A stretch of DNA of 64,000 bases from Sanderia malayensis (lineage: Eukaryota > Cnidaria > Scyphozoa > Semaeostomeae > Pelagiidae). The notes under the pieces were generated by a model. The model searched no databases. It was given only the letters and a program-made list of their open reading frames with translations, and was not told where the DNA came from. The translations under genes and the position numbers were made by a program. Of the stretch, positions 11,460 through 23,511 are shown one piece after another. How positions within the stretch are numbered: position 1 is the stretch's first letter; each line of letters begins with the position of its first letter. The stretch is from NCBI GenBank assembly GCA_013076295.1, contig RQOL01000493.1, forward strand, positions 124,001 to 188,000, in the 5' to 3' direction.

Positions 11460-13023
11460 ATGCTCAAGCCAAAAGCTTTGGTTGAATTTCTAGGGCAAGC
11501 TAACACTGGTGGTGTCATAAGTACAATGTGAGTTTGCATTAGTTGCTGTTTAATTCATTCAGTCCCAGAGCAATATGCATGTTTTTAGAGCCTACCCAGT
11601 TCTGTTCTCCTCTCATCTTTGCACTTTACATTTCGTTAATGCCAACAGGTTACTTAATCAGAAAGGCTCATTGTTGGCATACGCTGGAAGTGAAGACAAA
11701 GACGCAAAGGTTACAGCTGCAGTTGCATCAAATATTTGGTCAGCATACGAAAAGTCAGGCAAATTAGCATTTCACAATGAAGGTCTTAAATTCATGTTTC
11801 TTAACTGTGAGGTAAGGTTCAACTAAATCAATATTAGTACTGTTATCAACTATTGCTAATTTATATTTTGTTAACTATTTGAACTAATAATTTGTTTGAT
11901 TTTTTAGGGTGGCACAGTCACAGTTACAAAAGTAGCAAACTCTCTTCTATGTATGTATTCAAAACCAGATGTTGGCCTTGGTTTACTCAAAACAAAGGTT
12001 AAAATTCATATCTTGAAAATGTTTTACTTTAATTCTTTAAATGGTGTTTTAAAAATTGGATTAACCTTTAACCAAGGCACCCTACCAAACAAGTTTTTCA
12101 AAGGTTATGTTCCATAAGATTGGATTGCTCCTAGAATTCAGCCAGGTTGGAAAACATGTCAATTTTCGCGGACACATTGTAGCGAGCAAATGTAAATTGT
12201 GGGCTGCAACCTGCGAGCAAAAGACTTTTGTGGTGCGAGCAACCGCAGTTGTTTGAACAAAATACTGGCTGCTGCGAGCTGCGAGTGAATGGCTGATGTT
12301 TTTGTTCGTAGCTGCGACTCAAAACTATTGAAGAGCAGCGTCACTGCGAGCATTTGCATGTTTTCCAACCTGGGAATTCAGCTTCACTTTCTAACAATTC
12401 GTAAAAGCAAAAGCTGTTAGTTCAGTAGTAATAAAAGATATAGGGAATAGTTAAAACTGTAAACACAGCAATATAAATGCAGTTTTCAGGCCATGCTATG
12501 GCCAACTTTTATATGCAGGAAAATCAGAGCATGTTAATGCAATGCAATAGCGTCATATTTTCAATCATGCTCTGTTCATATTAGAATATTAACACATATC
12601 AATACATTAATATCAATATAGTAGTTTGTCACATCAGAATAAAGCTTGAGTGGATGAAGTTGTTTCATTATTAATTTGACTTAAATTCACCTCAATTGAC
12701 TAGTTGTTTTCATAGACTCCTTGAACAGTTATTCTAATTATGATCATAAGATAGGTTGCAAGTCAGATCATGTGGAAACAGCTTTTATACAGTATGATTA
12801 TTTGAAAACTGTATCAGTATTCTAGGGTTGCTCCGCGGGATATGTTTTTAAAGGGCCAAAATAGGAAAGACAGTAAAATGCTCAATACACAAAATAACAT
12901 GGTAAAAATGATTATCTGACTGATGGTTTACTGCAAGCATTTTCTTGATATTCTAATTAATTCTTTTAGGCTGAAGCACTTGCAGAATTTCTTGATCAAC
13001 CTCTGAAGGAAGTTACATCATAA
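11460..13023 (+). CDS. LAMTOR2: LAMTOR2 (p14), Ragulator roadblock subunit
   Basis: Four exons, 11460-11527, 11649-11811, 11908-11997 and 12970-13023, encode 124 residues, the usual length (125 in human). The roadblock/LC7 fold is recognisable from MLKPKALVEFLGQANTGGV, GSLLAYAG, VTAAVASNIWSAYEK, LKFMFLNCEGGTVTVTKVAN and LLCMYSKPDVGLG. In other animals LAMTOR2 pairs with LAMTOR3 in the Ragulator complex on late endosomes, which anchors Rag GTPases for mTORC1 activation and supports MAPK scaffolding. The third intron holds a hAT-type MITE. It is divergently paired with the LUC7-like gene. Identification is secure. Confidence 0.96.
12142..12373. mobile_element. hAT-type MITE with 8-bp target duplication
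   Basis: The element starts CCAGGTTGGAAAACATG and ends with the complementary CATGTTTTCCAACCTGG. It is flanked by a perfect 8-bp duplication GAATTCAG (12134-12141 and 12374-12381). The interior has GCGAGC repeats. The 8-bp duplication is typical of hAT elements. A second family member lies at 41486-41726. Confidence 0.85.
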
Positions 13024-14445
13024 AGGCTATTAAATTTCCTACACTAGGATTTGTGCTTCAAATCTTTTTGGATGACTTTCGATGTATTGGGTAATAATTA
13101 TATTATATCATATTTGTTAGAAGACTAAAAAATCTAAGACTTTAATTGGCAGTTGATCAATTGCTCCCGAGATGTGAACTGTGCCTACCTATTATTTCTA
13201 TAGCTATATGCATTCGCAATGTGTGTTTACATTTTTATTGTTCTGACATTCATGTGAGCAGTATTCTTCACAGATCACTACAGTCCTTTACACTAAGCAT
13301 TAGGTTGCATATGTGGTATTTTATTTAGTATAGACTTTATTACTCTCCTTATGTGTATGTTAGATGGGCAGTGCGGATGTAACTGCAGCAATGATCAGAG
13401 ACCAATTGAGCATTTCCAAGGGGCATCAAAGGTTTTAGAGGACATTGGATAGATAATGAGGTGAAAGGTTGGGTTCAATGTTGTGCTTTAAATGCAGATA
13501 TTTAACACCAATACTGAGCATCGCTAATGCATTGTGCTTAAAATGTTATACTCTGGACCCCAATTTTTACAAGGTTTGCAAAATAATACCATAATGAATA
13601 TTGTTGCTTAACATTGGGTGTCTGTCCCTTCTCAGTATACCACTGGTAATAATGGGGGAACATCACAAATAAAGAGAAGAATGAGATTGTGTTTTGTAGA
13701 AATATATTTTCTGCAAAATTTTTTTCATTGAATGAGGATCAGAATAACCATAAACATACCCCCAAGCTTTAAACAAGCACAGAGTAGAAAAGTGCCCTGT
13801 TTAGATAGAGAAATGCCTCTTTTGAAGTAAAGAAGTGCCCCTTTTAGGTTACATTTTTGTTTATAAAGGGGCATTTCTGTAGTGGAAAAAAGCACAGTGA
13901 CAAACATTTTCCTGGGCCCCAGCTATGTAACAAGTCCTCAAATTTCAAAATACGCTTATGCATCCCTTTTACAAGTAACCAGTAACCAGACACTAATAGG
14001 GTCATAAAATCTTTGAAAGACTGTGCCCCCCCCCCCCAGTTTCACACGGATAACAATGAAAATGAACCCTTTCCCTCAACCAAACTTCGCTATTGAGAAA
14101 CTCCATTACATTCATTCACAGGCAAATAGAATACAAACAGTGTGGTTTTTTCTGTTAATTATTTCATTAAATTTAAACAAATATCAATGAATTGAAGTAA
14201 ATATTTTAATAAATAATAGCTCAATAAACCAAAACAATTTTATATTTTACATTTATCTTACATTTGAATATCAACAATAAAACAAATCTTTATAAATAAT
14301 TTTAAGATGCGATTTTTCTAAAATGTGTTTTATTTTCCTGAACTCTAAAACTAAAACACTTTTACGCAACCGTAACGCATTTACTTCGTTAATCTATTCT
14401 AAACCTTAGCCTTACCAGGGAGATAAAAATGAAATTTTCAATACG
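13024..14445. other. Intergenic region between two convergent genes
   Basis: This holds the 3' flanks of LAMTOR2 (+) and the SUN gene (-). A C(11) tract lies near 14027. No open frame of coding character, no RNA gene and no clear element ends are visible. Confidence 0.5.
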
Positions 14446-15992
14446 CTAAGTACCTGGGTTCGATTTCTTTTCACCTTCTGTGTCTCCGTGTACTCTGAAT
14501 CGGTAGATGCAAGTGAAATCCGTGTTTCCATAGTTACTTCCAATGCGAAGCTCGACATATTCAATTGCTGTTTCCGAAATCATCTTAAATGGAAAATGCA
14601 AAGTGTAGTCACAATACACGCCCCTGCATGCTTTTATTATCTGACATTTCCTTAAATTTTTTTATGAGAAAGTGATACTCGGATCTTCGAAACGTTAAGA
14701 GTTCACCAGCGGATTTTTTAAACATAAGAAAGTTGAAATTTTAGAGGATTTGCTGTGTACTTAAGTAGCTATGTAATGTTGCAACTGCTATGTAGTATCC
14801 ATGGGCAGTACGTCAAAAACGATATGGTACCATATCATTTCACCTCCCTGAACGCGCATGTTCTAAGTAACGTAAAGCTTTTAAAATCTTGTGTTAACTG
14901 AAGTCTTATGAATTCGGTTACAATCCTCCTCCCCGTTCTTTTCACTAAGGCGCAAGAAGAGCTGAAAATAATCTAAGACTTAAGGAAAATAACAAGCTCG
15001 AGTGGCGAGTAAACATTTCAATGCAACAATGAGAATGTCCAGCTCGCTAACAATGACGGGGCCTGTGAATATGACAGTACGCCACGGTGAGTTTCGCTTA
15101 CCTGAATGGGGAAAGTCTGTCTTGCTTTTCCATGCTTATTGTAAATATAAGAGCCAAGTAATATCTTTTGTTGGCCGTGCTCATCAGCCCAACTCTACAG
15201 TTAAACAAACGGGATTGATATTAAAAATAAATAGAATCCCTCACTAAAGCAAAGAGATATTTTGAACCAGCCATTCCACCTATAATCTTTGCGAGATTTT
15301 ATGTGATAAAGACTACTGTATATGATGATGCTTACATAAACAGAAAAATTCTTTGGCATGCTGCTGAGCGTATTATCGCTAAATCTAGCAAGAGATTGAT
15401 GAAGATGTTCCATTGTTATCATAGATGGGATAATTCGAGTCGCCAACTAAATTTAAAAAAGAAAACTGTCAACCAAAAACGCTTCATTCAAATGATTAGT
15501 CCGTATTTCAAATAATTAGCAGGAATAGTTGTTTTAGGACCTGTTCATATAAGATGAACTAGCTGACTGGGGTGAGCCCATTTTCAGCTTATATTAACAT
15601 GAGAAAGTGACGCAACTTGGTGGGATAACATGCCCATGTTAGATACATAGATAGATACTTAGTAACACAGCTGAGTAAATTCATGCTTGCGCACTATATT
15701 GACAACTTCATCCCACCTCACCGGGGTAGTCTACCGAATCGTGTTCGTATGGGAGACTCAATCCACCTCATTGAGATGAAATTCCACTAGCACCGCAGTG
15801 TGATCTCACTCGGGGGGGATAGCTAACCTCTCATGTAAACGTAACAATATCTTTACATACAAATCACTGTGTTGACTGGGCCTCACTTCTGTGGGTTACC
15901 CTACCTCGGTGGGCCAGCTCATTTCATATGAACAAGACCTAATAGATGACGATAGACAGATAGATTTATAGATAGATATAGGCAGATAGCTG

Positions 15993-16060
<68 letters not shown>

Positions 16061-19000
16061 CTAGACAGATAGATAGACAGATAGATAGATAGATAGATAG
16101 ATGCATAGATAGATAGATAGATGAATAGATGATATATTACCTTAATAGTGACATATCCTTTTTGTCCCTGCAATGGCCAACAATTTCCAGGTAAATTTTC
16201 CGGTTTAATGACCTCTCGCGGTGTTCTTGTATCTTCCCAAACAACAATGCCAAATACTTTCATTATTGGCCATCCAGATGAATGTGTCAAGGAATGGTAT
16301 GGAACATGGATTCGACCACCTTGTTGAAGAAACAGAATATTCCATGTATTTTATACCCATGTAGAAATAGTCCATGCCTAGCACATGCATTGGGATTGTA
16401 CACAAATCTCATATACCATAAAAGCTTTAAGAAACTCTTTTTCTGGGAGGTTACCTCAAGAACACAACCTAAACGATATGTGCATGTTTGCTGATGTCAG
16501 AAAAAGAGTAAAAATTATATATAATTTGAATCAGCATTACAATACTTATCGATTGACACCATTTAGATACCATGACTAAATAAAAGCTATGTGTGTTTTT
16601 AGTTGGGAAAACGTCCCTTTGTGACGTTATCAAAAAGTAAAACTTCCAGTCAAAATTTCAAAGGAACCATCTGGTATTTGAAATCAGCATGGTCCAACTG
16701 CTATTTGCTGCTGTTATAGCATGCCAGCCGATCGTACATTTTTTATTCTGTTTCGGTATCCACTTCCTCGGCGCTCTGCGCTTCGCGATTTAGTATCGTC
16801 CATTTCCTCAGCGCTTCGCGCCTCGTATTACTTGGTCTGCTCGCAGTGGAGTTTTGTTAATGAACTGTGTACTTTGAATGAATATCAGATTTCAATAACT
16901 TTTTTGAACTGTGTACTTCGAATTGAATCAAGAAACATGTATCCCACAACCACACAGATACAGACTGGTGATTTATTTGACGTCACAATAGATCTGAGAA
17001 ATCGAAAATTCCGTCACATTTTATTTCAACTACCCGTTACTTTTCTGGTTTTACTCTTTTAATTCTAAACGTTTTGTAAAACATTTTTCGCCGAGGACAC
17101 TCCCAGATAAATTCCGGTTACATAGATACCTTTCATTTTGCGATCTGTGGAGTGGTTTTTGAGTTATAAGCGGACATAGCCACAAACACACATACATACA
17201 TACATACAGTTCTGTTTTATATATATACTAGCCCTGGTACCCGTCGATGCCGGGTTGAGATTTCGGTGAATGTTCTGCGAATGTTCGGCGAATGGCGAAC
17301 TGTGTACTCTGAATGAATATCAGATTTTAATTAACTTTTTTGAACTGTGTACTTCGAATTGAATCAAGAAACATGTATAATCCCACAACCACACAGATAC
17401 AGACTGGTGATTTATTTGACGTCACAATAGATCTGAGAAATCGCAAATTCCGTCACATTTTATTTCAACTACCCGTTACTTTTCTGGTTTTACTCTTTTA
17501 ATTCTAAACGTTTTGTAAAACATTTTTAGCTGAGGACACTCCCAGATAAATTCCGGTTACATAGATACCTTTCATTTTGCGATCTGTGGAGTTGTTCTTG
17601 AGTTATAAGCGGACATAGCCACAAACATACATACATACATACATACATACAAACAGTTCTGTTTTATATATATAGATATAGATATGGTAATACCTGCAGA
17701 TTCTAATGCATAATCTGGTATTCCGATCTTATCAGCATCATATCTTTCCAATGCAATTTCGATCAATGAATGCATTTCACTCAAATCTACTGGAAACTCC
17801 TACAAAACAGAAGGTTGCAGCATGAAAACTCAAAATAAAAACTTTTTAAAATATAAAGTTTGTCCAATTAGATTAAAATATTTAATGCAAAGTTTAAATT
17901 TCTCTCACTTGCCTTGTCAGAATATCGGCTAAAATCAACATTATCTGCAACAAAATAAATTATTCACTTCTCCAGCCAGCACTATTGGCAAATCTCTTGA
18001 AGTTATAAATAAAACTTTACATATTTACTTTGCTGGGATGATTCTTTGATCGCATCAATCTGCTTTTTTAACCTTTCAATTTCATTTTTTGCCTTTATTA
18101 AAAGGAAGAAAGCATTGTTCGTTATAATAGCAATGTAGAGTTACAAGTGGTGCTAATGTAGAGCATAAAATAAAATTAGATTTCTTACCTTATATTCAAG
18201 CGAATTATGTTTTGTTTCAATCAGTTCATGTTGATGTTTTGTTTGGCGTTCCAATTGTTTAAAAAGTTTACCACTTTCTGTGATAAGTTCAAACACTCTA
18301 TATTTAAAAAACAAAATATTTATAATTAATAAGAGGACAAAATATTTCCTTGGACAAATTTATCACAAATAAAATGCTGGTTCATTGTATTAGTATTTAA
18401 AATCACAATAGACACAATCTTAAAGGGAACAAAGCTTGTTAGAGCAAAAATTAGAAATGAAAGATACATACACCATGCGGTGAAGTGGTTTGAAGGACAC
18501 ATAAATGTTGTAGCACCTGAACTTAAATTTATCAAAATACCCCAATCAACTTGTCAAATAAAGAACTTACAATTGTAACTTCTTTCGTAGCTCATTGTAA
18601 GATCTCAAACAAACAGTTGCATCTTCGCCAGAAGAATTCATTTCCTTTAAAAAAAGTCTTCAGAGTCAAATAATAATTTGATTTGGTATAACTAGTGGCA
18701 ATTAGTAACTAGTATCTACCTGGTAACTTGTATGCACAATAATGCTACAATAGAAACTGTGGGTAAAACTAAATAAACAAATAATAATGATAACTTGAAA
18801 TGTAAAATAATCTAGTACAGTTAACAAATAAAAAGCATTAGATTGTAAACTCTTTTTGGAAAATTCTGTAATTAAAACAGGCATTTGCTTATTAAACTTC
18901 CTCATTGAAACAGTGATGACAAAATTACAAAATGAATAAAAAGAATACCTGGAAAGAATCTGGCTTACTCTGGAGCCAGAGTATAACTGAAAGAAGACAA

Positions 19001-20150
19001 TAAAATACATTGTCATATAAACAATGGTTATAGTTGGTAGATTCTCAATTCTTAAAAAAATGGATTTGTCAAACATATAGTTTTTGCATGTTCTACCTTG
19101 AATAATAACAGCAATTGATAAAAGCAATGATAAAGATGTTTTCCAAGAAGACCATTCCCTGAGCAAATGAAAGAAAAAATGTTAAAATTTATTATTAATT
19201 TTTTATGACAAATTACTTCTTGAAAGCATAAAATACTGCTAATTACCACTTAATGGATAAGCCTCTCTTCTTTACTGAAAAAGAAACAAAACATGTGCAC
19301 TTCTGCATGTTAAATTCTTGTATACATTATGTTACTACTGTATGTAAATAAAGATTACTCTTGGCAAGTAACAACCTTGCCATAATCATCTAGGTATTTA
19401 AATCACTAAACAAATCTTCACAATTACCAGAATCAGAGCTTTCCTTGTTATATGACTTGAAAAAATCAGCATCATCTTATAAAGCAAGACCAGACATCAT
19501 ATTATAATACAGAGAAATATTTGAAATAATACTGACTGAGTTGATGCAGTCAGTGGTGCTCCAAAGCATTGAATGTTTATGTTGATAAATGTCAGTACCT
19601 ACCTATTATGTCACCAGCTTTATCAAGACCTAAAAATTCAATTCAATATTTGTAAACATTGTGTTGTGTACAGATGCGAATAGTATTTTCAGGTCTTAAA
19701 ATTCTGGCCTATTGAAAATGTTAGCTAATTGATTACCATGTAAGTGTTGGGGCGTATTTTTTGGACCTTGGTCACGCTCAATAAGAATGGAATCATCTTT
19801 TGTCTTCCTTACTGGACTAACAATTGACTTGTTATTGTTCTTTACTGATGATGTTCTTAGATTTGCTGATCTGGCTGGACTTCGACCTTGGCGTACACTC
19901 CCAGGAGATACTTGTCTATAATATAGCATAAAAATAGTCTGAAAATAACTGCAAACATAAACATATTAACTTGTCTGTGAAATCATCAGAGAAAAAGTGG
20001 GTCTTTCATCAGCTGACTTGACTTGCATCGTACACGCAAGGTAACCGTTCAAAGAAAAACCAACGTCAAGTCAAATCTTGAAATGAAGAAGCTAAATAAT
20101 GAAAACATTTATAAACAAAATAATAAGCGAAAACATATTCACCTCGACAT
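14446..20150 (-). CDS. SUN-domain inner nuclear membrane protein
   Basis: Sixteen exons (transcript order) give 431 residues with agreeing phases: 20143-20150, 19737-19915, 19603-19629, 19428-19475, 19247-19274, 19097-19158, 18949-18986, 18571-18644, 18189-18297, 18029-18092, 17913-17944, 17694-17799, 16141-16319, 15336-15446, 15102-15194, 14446-14583. A basic N-terminus ([19 protein letters not shown]) faces the nucleoplasm. A membrane helix ([13 protein letters not shown], about residue 105) and a short coiled coil follow. The C-terminal SUN domain has [38 protein letters not shown] and [24 protein letters not shown] proteins bind KASH peptides in the perinuclear space to form LINC complexes. 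It is shorter than SUN1/2 and closer in size to SUN3/5. The tiny first exon is the least certain; an alternative start is the ATG at 19929. One intron (after 17913) uses a GC donor. Confidence 0.9.
15535..15941. mobile_element. MITE in a SUN gene intron
   Basis: Inverted ends, TAGGACCTGTTCATAT on the left and the complement of TAGGTCTTGTTCATAT on the right, enclose a 407-bp non-coding element with GGGGTGAGCC and CCACCTCA-type subterminal motifs. A TA target duplication is likely but rests on only two bases. Confidence 0.65.
15951..16132. repeat. (GATA)n microsatellite
   Basis: A long GATA tract with scattered interruptions lies next to the MITE in the same SUN intron, just 3' of the splice donor at 16140. 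An apparent open frame of repeated serine, isoleucine and tyrosine across it is an artefact of the repeat. Confidence 0.9.
16862..17228. repeat. Interspersed repeat, first of two direct copies
   Basis: Starts GAACTGTGTACTTTGAATG and ends in (CATA)n followed by CAGTTCTGTTTTATATATA. A near-identical copy lies 70 bases further on in the same orientation. The microsatellite-like 3' end suggests a retroposed element, but no RNA polymerase III boxes or coding potential were recognised. Confidence 0.75.
17297..17672. repeat. Interspersed repeat, second direct copy
   Basis: Matches the copy at 16862-17228 with only scattered substitutions and small indels, and a slightly longer (CATA)n tract. It ends 21 bases before the SUN exon at 17694-17799. 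Both copies lie in the same intron. They may have arisen by tandem duplication, or by repeated insertion of one element. Confidence 0.75.
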
Positions 20151-20886
20151 CGTTAAATTTCACGTAGATAAACCATTTGGCCTGACCAAAAAAATTATCA
20201 GAGTATCAGCATGCTATCACTCACAAGGCGAACAAGGCCTGTGAATGAAAGCAACAGCAAACTAGCCCACAGTCAACAGATTATATTTTCAATTTAATAA
20301 TGATAAAAGTCACAGCTTACTTTGTCTTATACACTCGTTAAGTTTTAAATATATCAATTTGAATCATTAGAATAGCTCGTTCTACGTTCTACTGATTTTA
20401 CTTCGCTTCGTTCGTTCATGATTTTTCTAGCATAAATAACCAAACCAAACTTTGCGCCAGCTTTTTCCCGCGCAGGCATTATGCAGCCTCAGTTTCAAAT
20501 AGAGGTTCTCGGGTAAATACATGAACATTGGATCCAAGAACGAGAAAATCAAATAGTCATATCAACGTTCTTAAATGTTTAGTTTACCACACATTGGCTT
20601 CAAAATGTTAATGCATCATGACCAGACCTTTATCTTCCGTTGCTTCATAGAACGGCATTCCATGGTATGTGCTCTCTCATAATTTGCTTCAGCAACACCA
20701 ACAATCACACATTTTCGAATTCACGCAACACGCAAAAAGGTAATCTGCAATAGATAGCTTTTGATTCTTCAACCTAAAAAAAATTACTATTCGTTAATTA
20801 TTTACTATACTATTCATTGATATGTCAATCACAGTAGCGTACTCCAACAGTTCATTAATCAACCAAAAGTCAAATTTTGCTGCATC
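20151..20886. other. Intergenic region: SUN promoter side and GPCR 3' side
   Basis: The stretch separates the first SUN exon (-) from the stop codon of the receptor gene at 20887 (-). It is AT-rich. No TATA box, CpG-rich block or repeat was convincing. Confidence 0.4.
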
Positions 20887-23511
20887 TTACAGATTAAAAC
20901 TCTTCCTCTTCTTCCTCGTCAGTTGGACGCCGTACTTTGGTCTGCACCATCTTCTTTTTTGCTTGAAAATATCACCACCACCAGCATGTGCAACCATTTG
21001 CATCAATGCTTCATCATTACCATAGTCATCAATGTCAATGACCATCAAAGGCTCTTTCTCGTGGTGTTTCTTTCCTGATAGCTCTTCCATCATTCTTTCA
21101 TTCATAAACAAAGTCATGTGAAGCTTAGGAAGAATATAGGAAAGAAGAAAGACAAAGGCGTGAAGAACTGTGATGACAATAGCAACTTCAACCCTTGTGA
21201 GCAATTCCAATGCAAAAAAATCAATAATGTAGATGAAAGAGATAGTATAGTACACACACGAAGTAAGACATAGCCAATTGTACTCGCGAAAATGTGCTTC
21301 GACATTTGGGACACTGCAGTTTAAGACATTCGTGAAAATGCTCAATGCAATATTAAAACCATAAGATAGCCAAAACAGATAATTTCGAAACAATGAGCAT
21401 TCTATGTATTTCACATTCCATTTCTCAGTGTCCTCAAAATAAATCCAAACACCCTCATAGTAAAGACCGACACCAAGTAATAGTACGTGAAGTAGAAGAA
21501 TAATAACACCAACACAGAAGCCTGGTCGTGAACCAAAACACGATTGCTTCATTGAACCATCGTCGTTGTAATATACGGAATGAAAGGCCCACGTTTTGGT
21601 AATGAGTGCTGCCAATGGAATAGTAAGAGCAATGTTGAATGCACAAGCATATATGATGCAAATATTCACGGTTGGCTTGAATAGCAAGATGAGTGAAGAC
21701 AAAAGTATTAAGAGGCATCCAAAAAGGAGTATTTGCATTGTCTCATTGTCGGCCACCTTCATTACTTTGCATTCCTTATTCTGGTTCATGATGAACATTG
21801 AAATCAACGTAAACAACAGTCCAATGACCATCAAAAACATTGCGAATTCAGCAAGTGGGCTGGATATCGTCAGATGCGATTGTTGGAATGCATGGCATTT
21901 TGATTTTTCGGGATTTGGGGTATGTAGTGCTGGACATCTGGAACAATTTGAATTGGTCATGTTACTGAATGTGTTCTTAGGACATGTTAAACATGACCAG
22001 CAGCACATTGGAGCATTCTTCGGATATTGTATTTGCTCTCCTTGTACGCAATCATGGGAGCATTTAGACAAGGGAATCTTCTTTCTTCCATCTTTCCACT
22101 TCAGCAAAGCTTTCTTGATGGAAAATCTCTCCTCCTTATCTCTCTTCCAATTCCCTACCTCCACAGTCTTTAATTCCAATGACGTATTACCATGCATGTT
22201 ATGCAATGAAAAGGACTGCGCCATGGCATTTTTATCCTGGTTGAATTGAACCCTATTTCTCGTGATTGGTGATTGGAAATCAAGACCAATCATTGATTCT
22301 GTCAAGGACAGCTTCTTTGTTTTGTTTGCTGGTTGGTTTAGCATGTTTTGCACGCCATTTGCAAATGCATAAACAGCATCAATTGTGTATGCAATAGACG
22401 TCTTATATTTTATCATCTCTTCAATGAGCGTTTTTCTTATTTTTTTACAAGTCGACTTGTCAGTTGGTAATGTTGCATTCACAGCAGCACATTTCCCTTT
22501 CGCTCCCATTTGCTTTAATACTTCCTTAAGTAACTCAGGATCACTTAAGATTGGTTTATTCTCATCTTCCAAATAATTCGAGAAACCATTTACATCTGGT
22601 GTGTCTGAAGCAACAGAAATCATCCCTTCGACTTGACTTGCATAGTTCTTGATTTCATCTAACTTCCACGAATTGGAACTGATAAAGATTACGCGCGTTA
22701 TGTTAAGCCTTGCAAATTCCTCTATTGCGACAAGCTCATCCTTTTTATCACCATACAACACAACAACCCTGACGTTGCTATTCTTCGCTATCTCAGCAAC
22801 CTCATTTTTGATATCGTCTTCCGACTTTACCAGCTTATTACGCATGTAACATTTGTTTGCTTTTTTGAAATCGTGTTGCAACTGCCTTAAAAATGCACGA
22901 CCTTTTCCATTGTCTGTGACAATAAAGCTTGTGAACTCAAATTTCATGCTACTTATAAGACTAACAATTGCATTACTTTTGGATTGATCTTCGGGATATG
23001 TGGATAATAAATTATTTGCATCTTCGCTTTTCAATCCGATTTGTTGTAGATTAACATTGTTTTTGTCAAAGCCAAACTGTGCGATTTGCTCAAAGTTTAA
23101 AAGCCGCATCACTGACAGTGACTCTTTCGTAAACCTTCCAATCACAATGGAAACTGCTTTTATTAAACCTGGGGTATTTCTTGATTTTCGCTTTGCTTCA
23201 TTAAATGCATACGCAATGTCTTTCTCTTTCTCAATTGAGTTGCACGTATCCCTTATGTCATAACCTAAGCTTCGATCTGTTGTGAATTTTCCCAATAGTT
23301 TATGATCACTGTTGATTTCTGCCACTGCAAAGCGAATAGCTTCTGCGACTGCAATCCCTTCGTAATTTACTTGACTACATGTTCCGTTGTACTTGGTACG
23401 GATTGGTAGTATAGCCCCAACTATATAATCACCATCTGTTTGGTCAGCAGCTACGGTCACCAAATTTATTAACACAAAATAAAATACCTTTGACATGCCT
23501 TTTAGTGACAT
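20887..23511 (-). CDS. Class C G protein-coupled receptor, intronless (copy 1)
   Basis: A single-exon gene of 874 residues. The ATG at 23511 was chosen because it starts a signal peptide (MSLKGMSKVFYFVLINLVTV); the frame is open to an ATG at 23562. Domains: bilobed periplasmic-binding-type ectodomain (about 25-480, with LGYDIRDTCNS and AYTIDAVYAFANG), a cysteine-rich linker (about 488-545, CCWSCLTCP), and seven membrane segments (about 553-802, with IALTIPLAALITKTW and YILPKLHMTLF). This is the plan of metabotropic glutamate-like receptors. In the ligand cleft the usual Tyr-Ala-Ser segment is replaced by FGFDKNN, so glutamate binding is doubtful. The tail is acidic then basic. A near neighbour on the same strand is a paralogue. 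The ligand is unknown. Confidence 0.9.
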   Translation of the reverse strand: MSLKGMSKVFYFVLINLVTVAADQTDGDYIVGAILPIRTKYNGTCSQVNYEGIAVAEAIRFAVAEINSDHKLLGKFTTDRSLGYDIRDTCNSIEKEKDIAYAFNEAKRKSRNTPGLIKAVSIVIGRFTKESLSVMRLLNFEQIAQFGFDKNNVNLQQIGLKSEDANNLLSTYPEDQSKSNAIVSLISSMKFEFTSFIVTDNGKGRAFLRQLQHDFKKANKCYMRNKLVKSEDDIKNEVAEIAKNSNVRVVVLYGDKKDELVAIEEFARLNITRVIFISSNSWKLDEIKNYASQVEGMISVASDTPDVNGFSNYLEDENKPILSDPELLKEVLKQMGAKGKCAAVNATLPTDKSTCKKIRKTLIEEMIKYKTSIAYTIDAVYAFANGVQNMLNQPANKTKKLSLTESMIGLDFQSPITRNRVQFNQDKNAMAQSFSLHNMHGNTSLELKTVEVGNWKRDKEERFSIKKALLKWKDGRKKIPLSKCSHDCVQGEQIQYPKNAPMCCWSCLTCPKNTFSNMTNSNCSRCPALHTPNPEKSKCHAFQQSHLTISSPLAEFAMFLMVIGLLFTLISMFIMNQNKECKVMKVADNETMQILLFGCLLILLSSLILLFKPTVNICIIYACAFNIALTIPLAALITKTWAFHSVYYNDDGSMKQSCFGSRPGFCVGVIILLLHVLLLGVGLYYEGVWIYFEDTEKWNVKYIECSLFRNYLFWLSYGFNIALSIFTNVLNCSVPNVEAHFREYNWLCLTSCVYYTISFIYIIDFFALELLTRVEVAIVITVLHAFVFLLSYILPKLHMTLFMNERMMEELSGKKHHEKEPLMVIDIDDYGNDEALMQMVAHAGGGDIFKQKRRWCRPKYGVQLTRKKRKSFNL

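Noticed and set aside
15002..15247. Plus-strand frame [15 protein letters not shown] with a donor-like GTGAGT
   Set aside because: It overlaps a well-supported SUN exon (15102-15194) on the other strand and has no partner exon.
15919..16290. Open frame with long Ser-Ile-Tyr repeats on the minus strand
   Set aside because: Only the 5' portion is a SUN exon; past the donor at 16140 the frame runs through the (GATA)n microsatellite.
16720..17062. 113-codon frame on the plus strand near the SUN intron repeats
   Set aside because: It runs into a repeated element and lacks splice sites or recognisable domains.
21596..22249. 217-codon plus-strand frame
   Set aside because: Shadow of the class C receptor gene on the minus strand; hydrophobic helices reversed produce an open frame.
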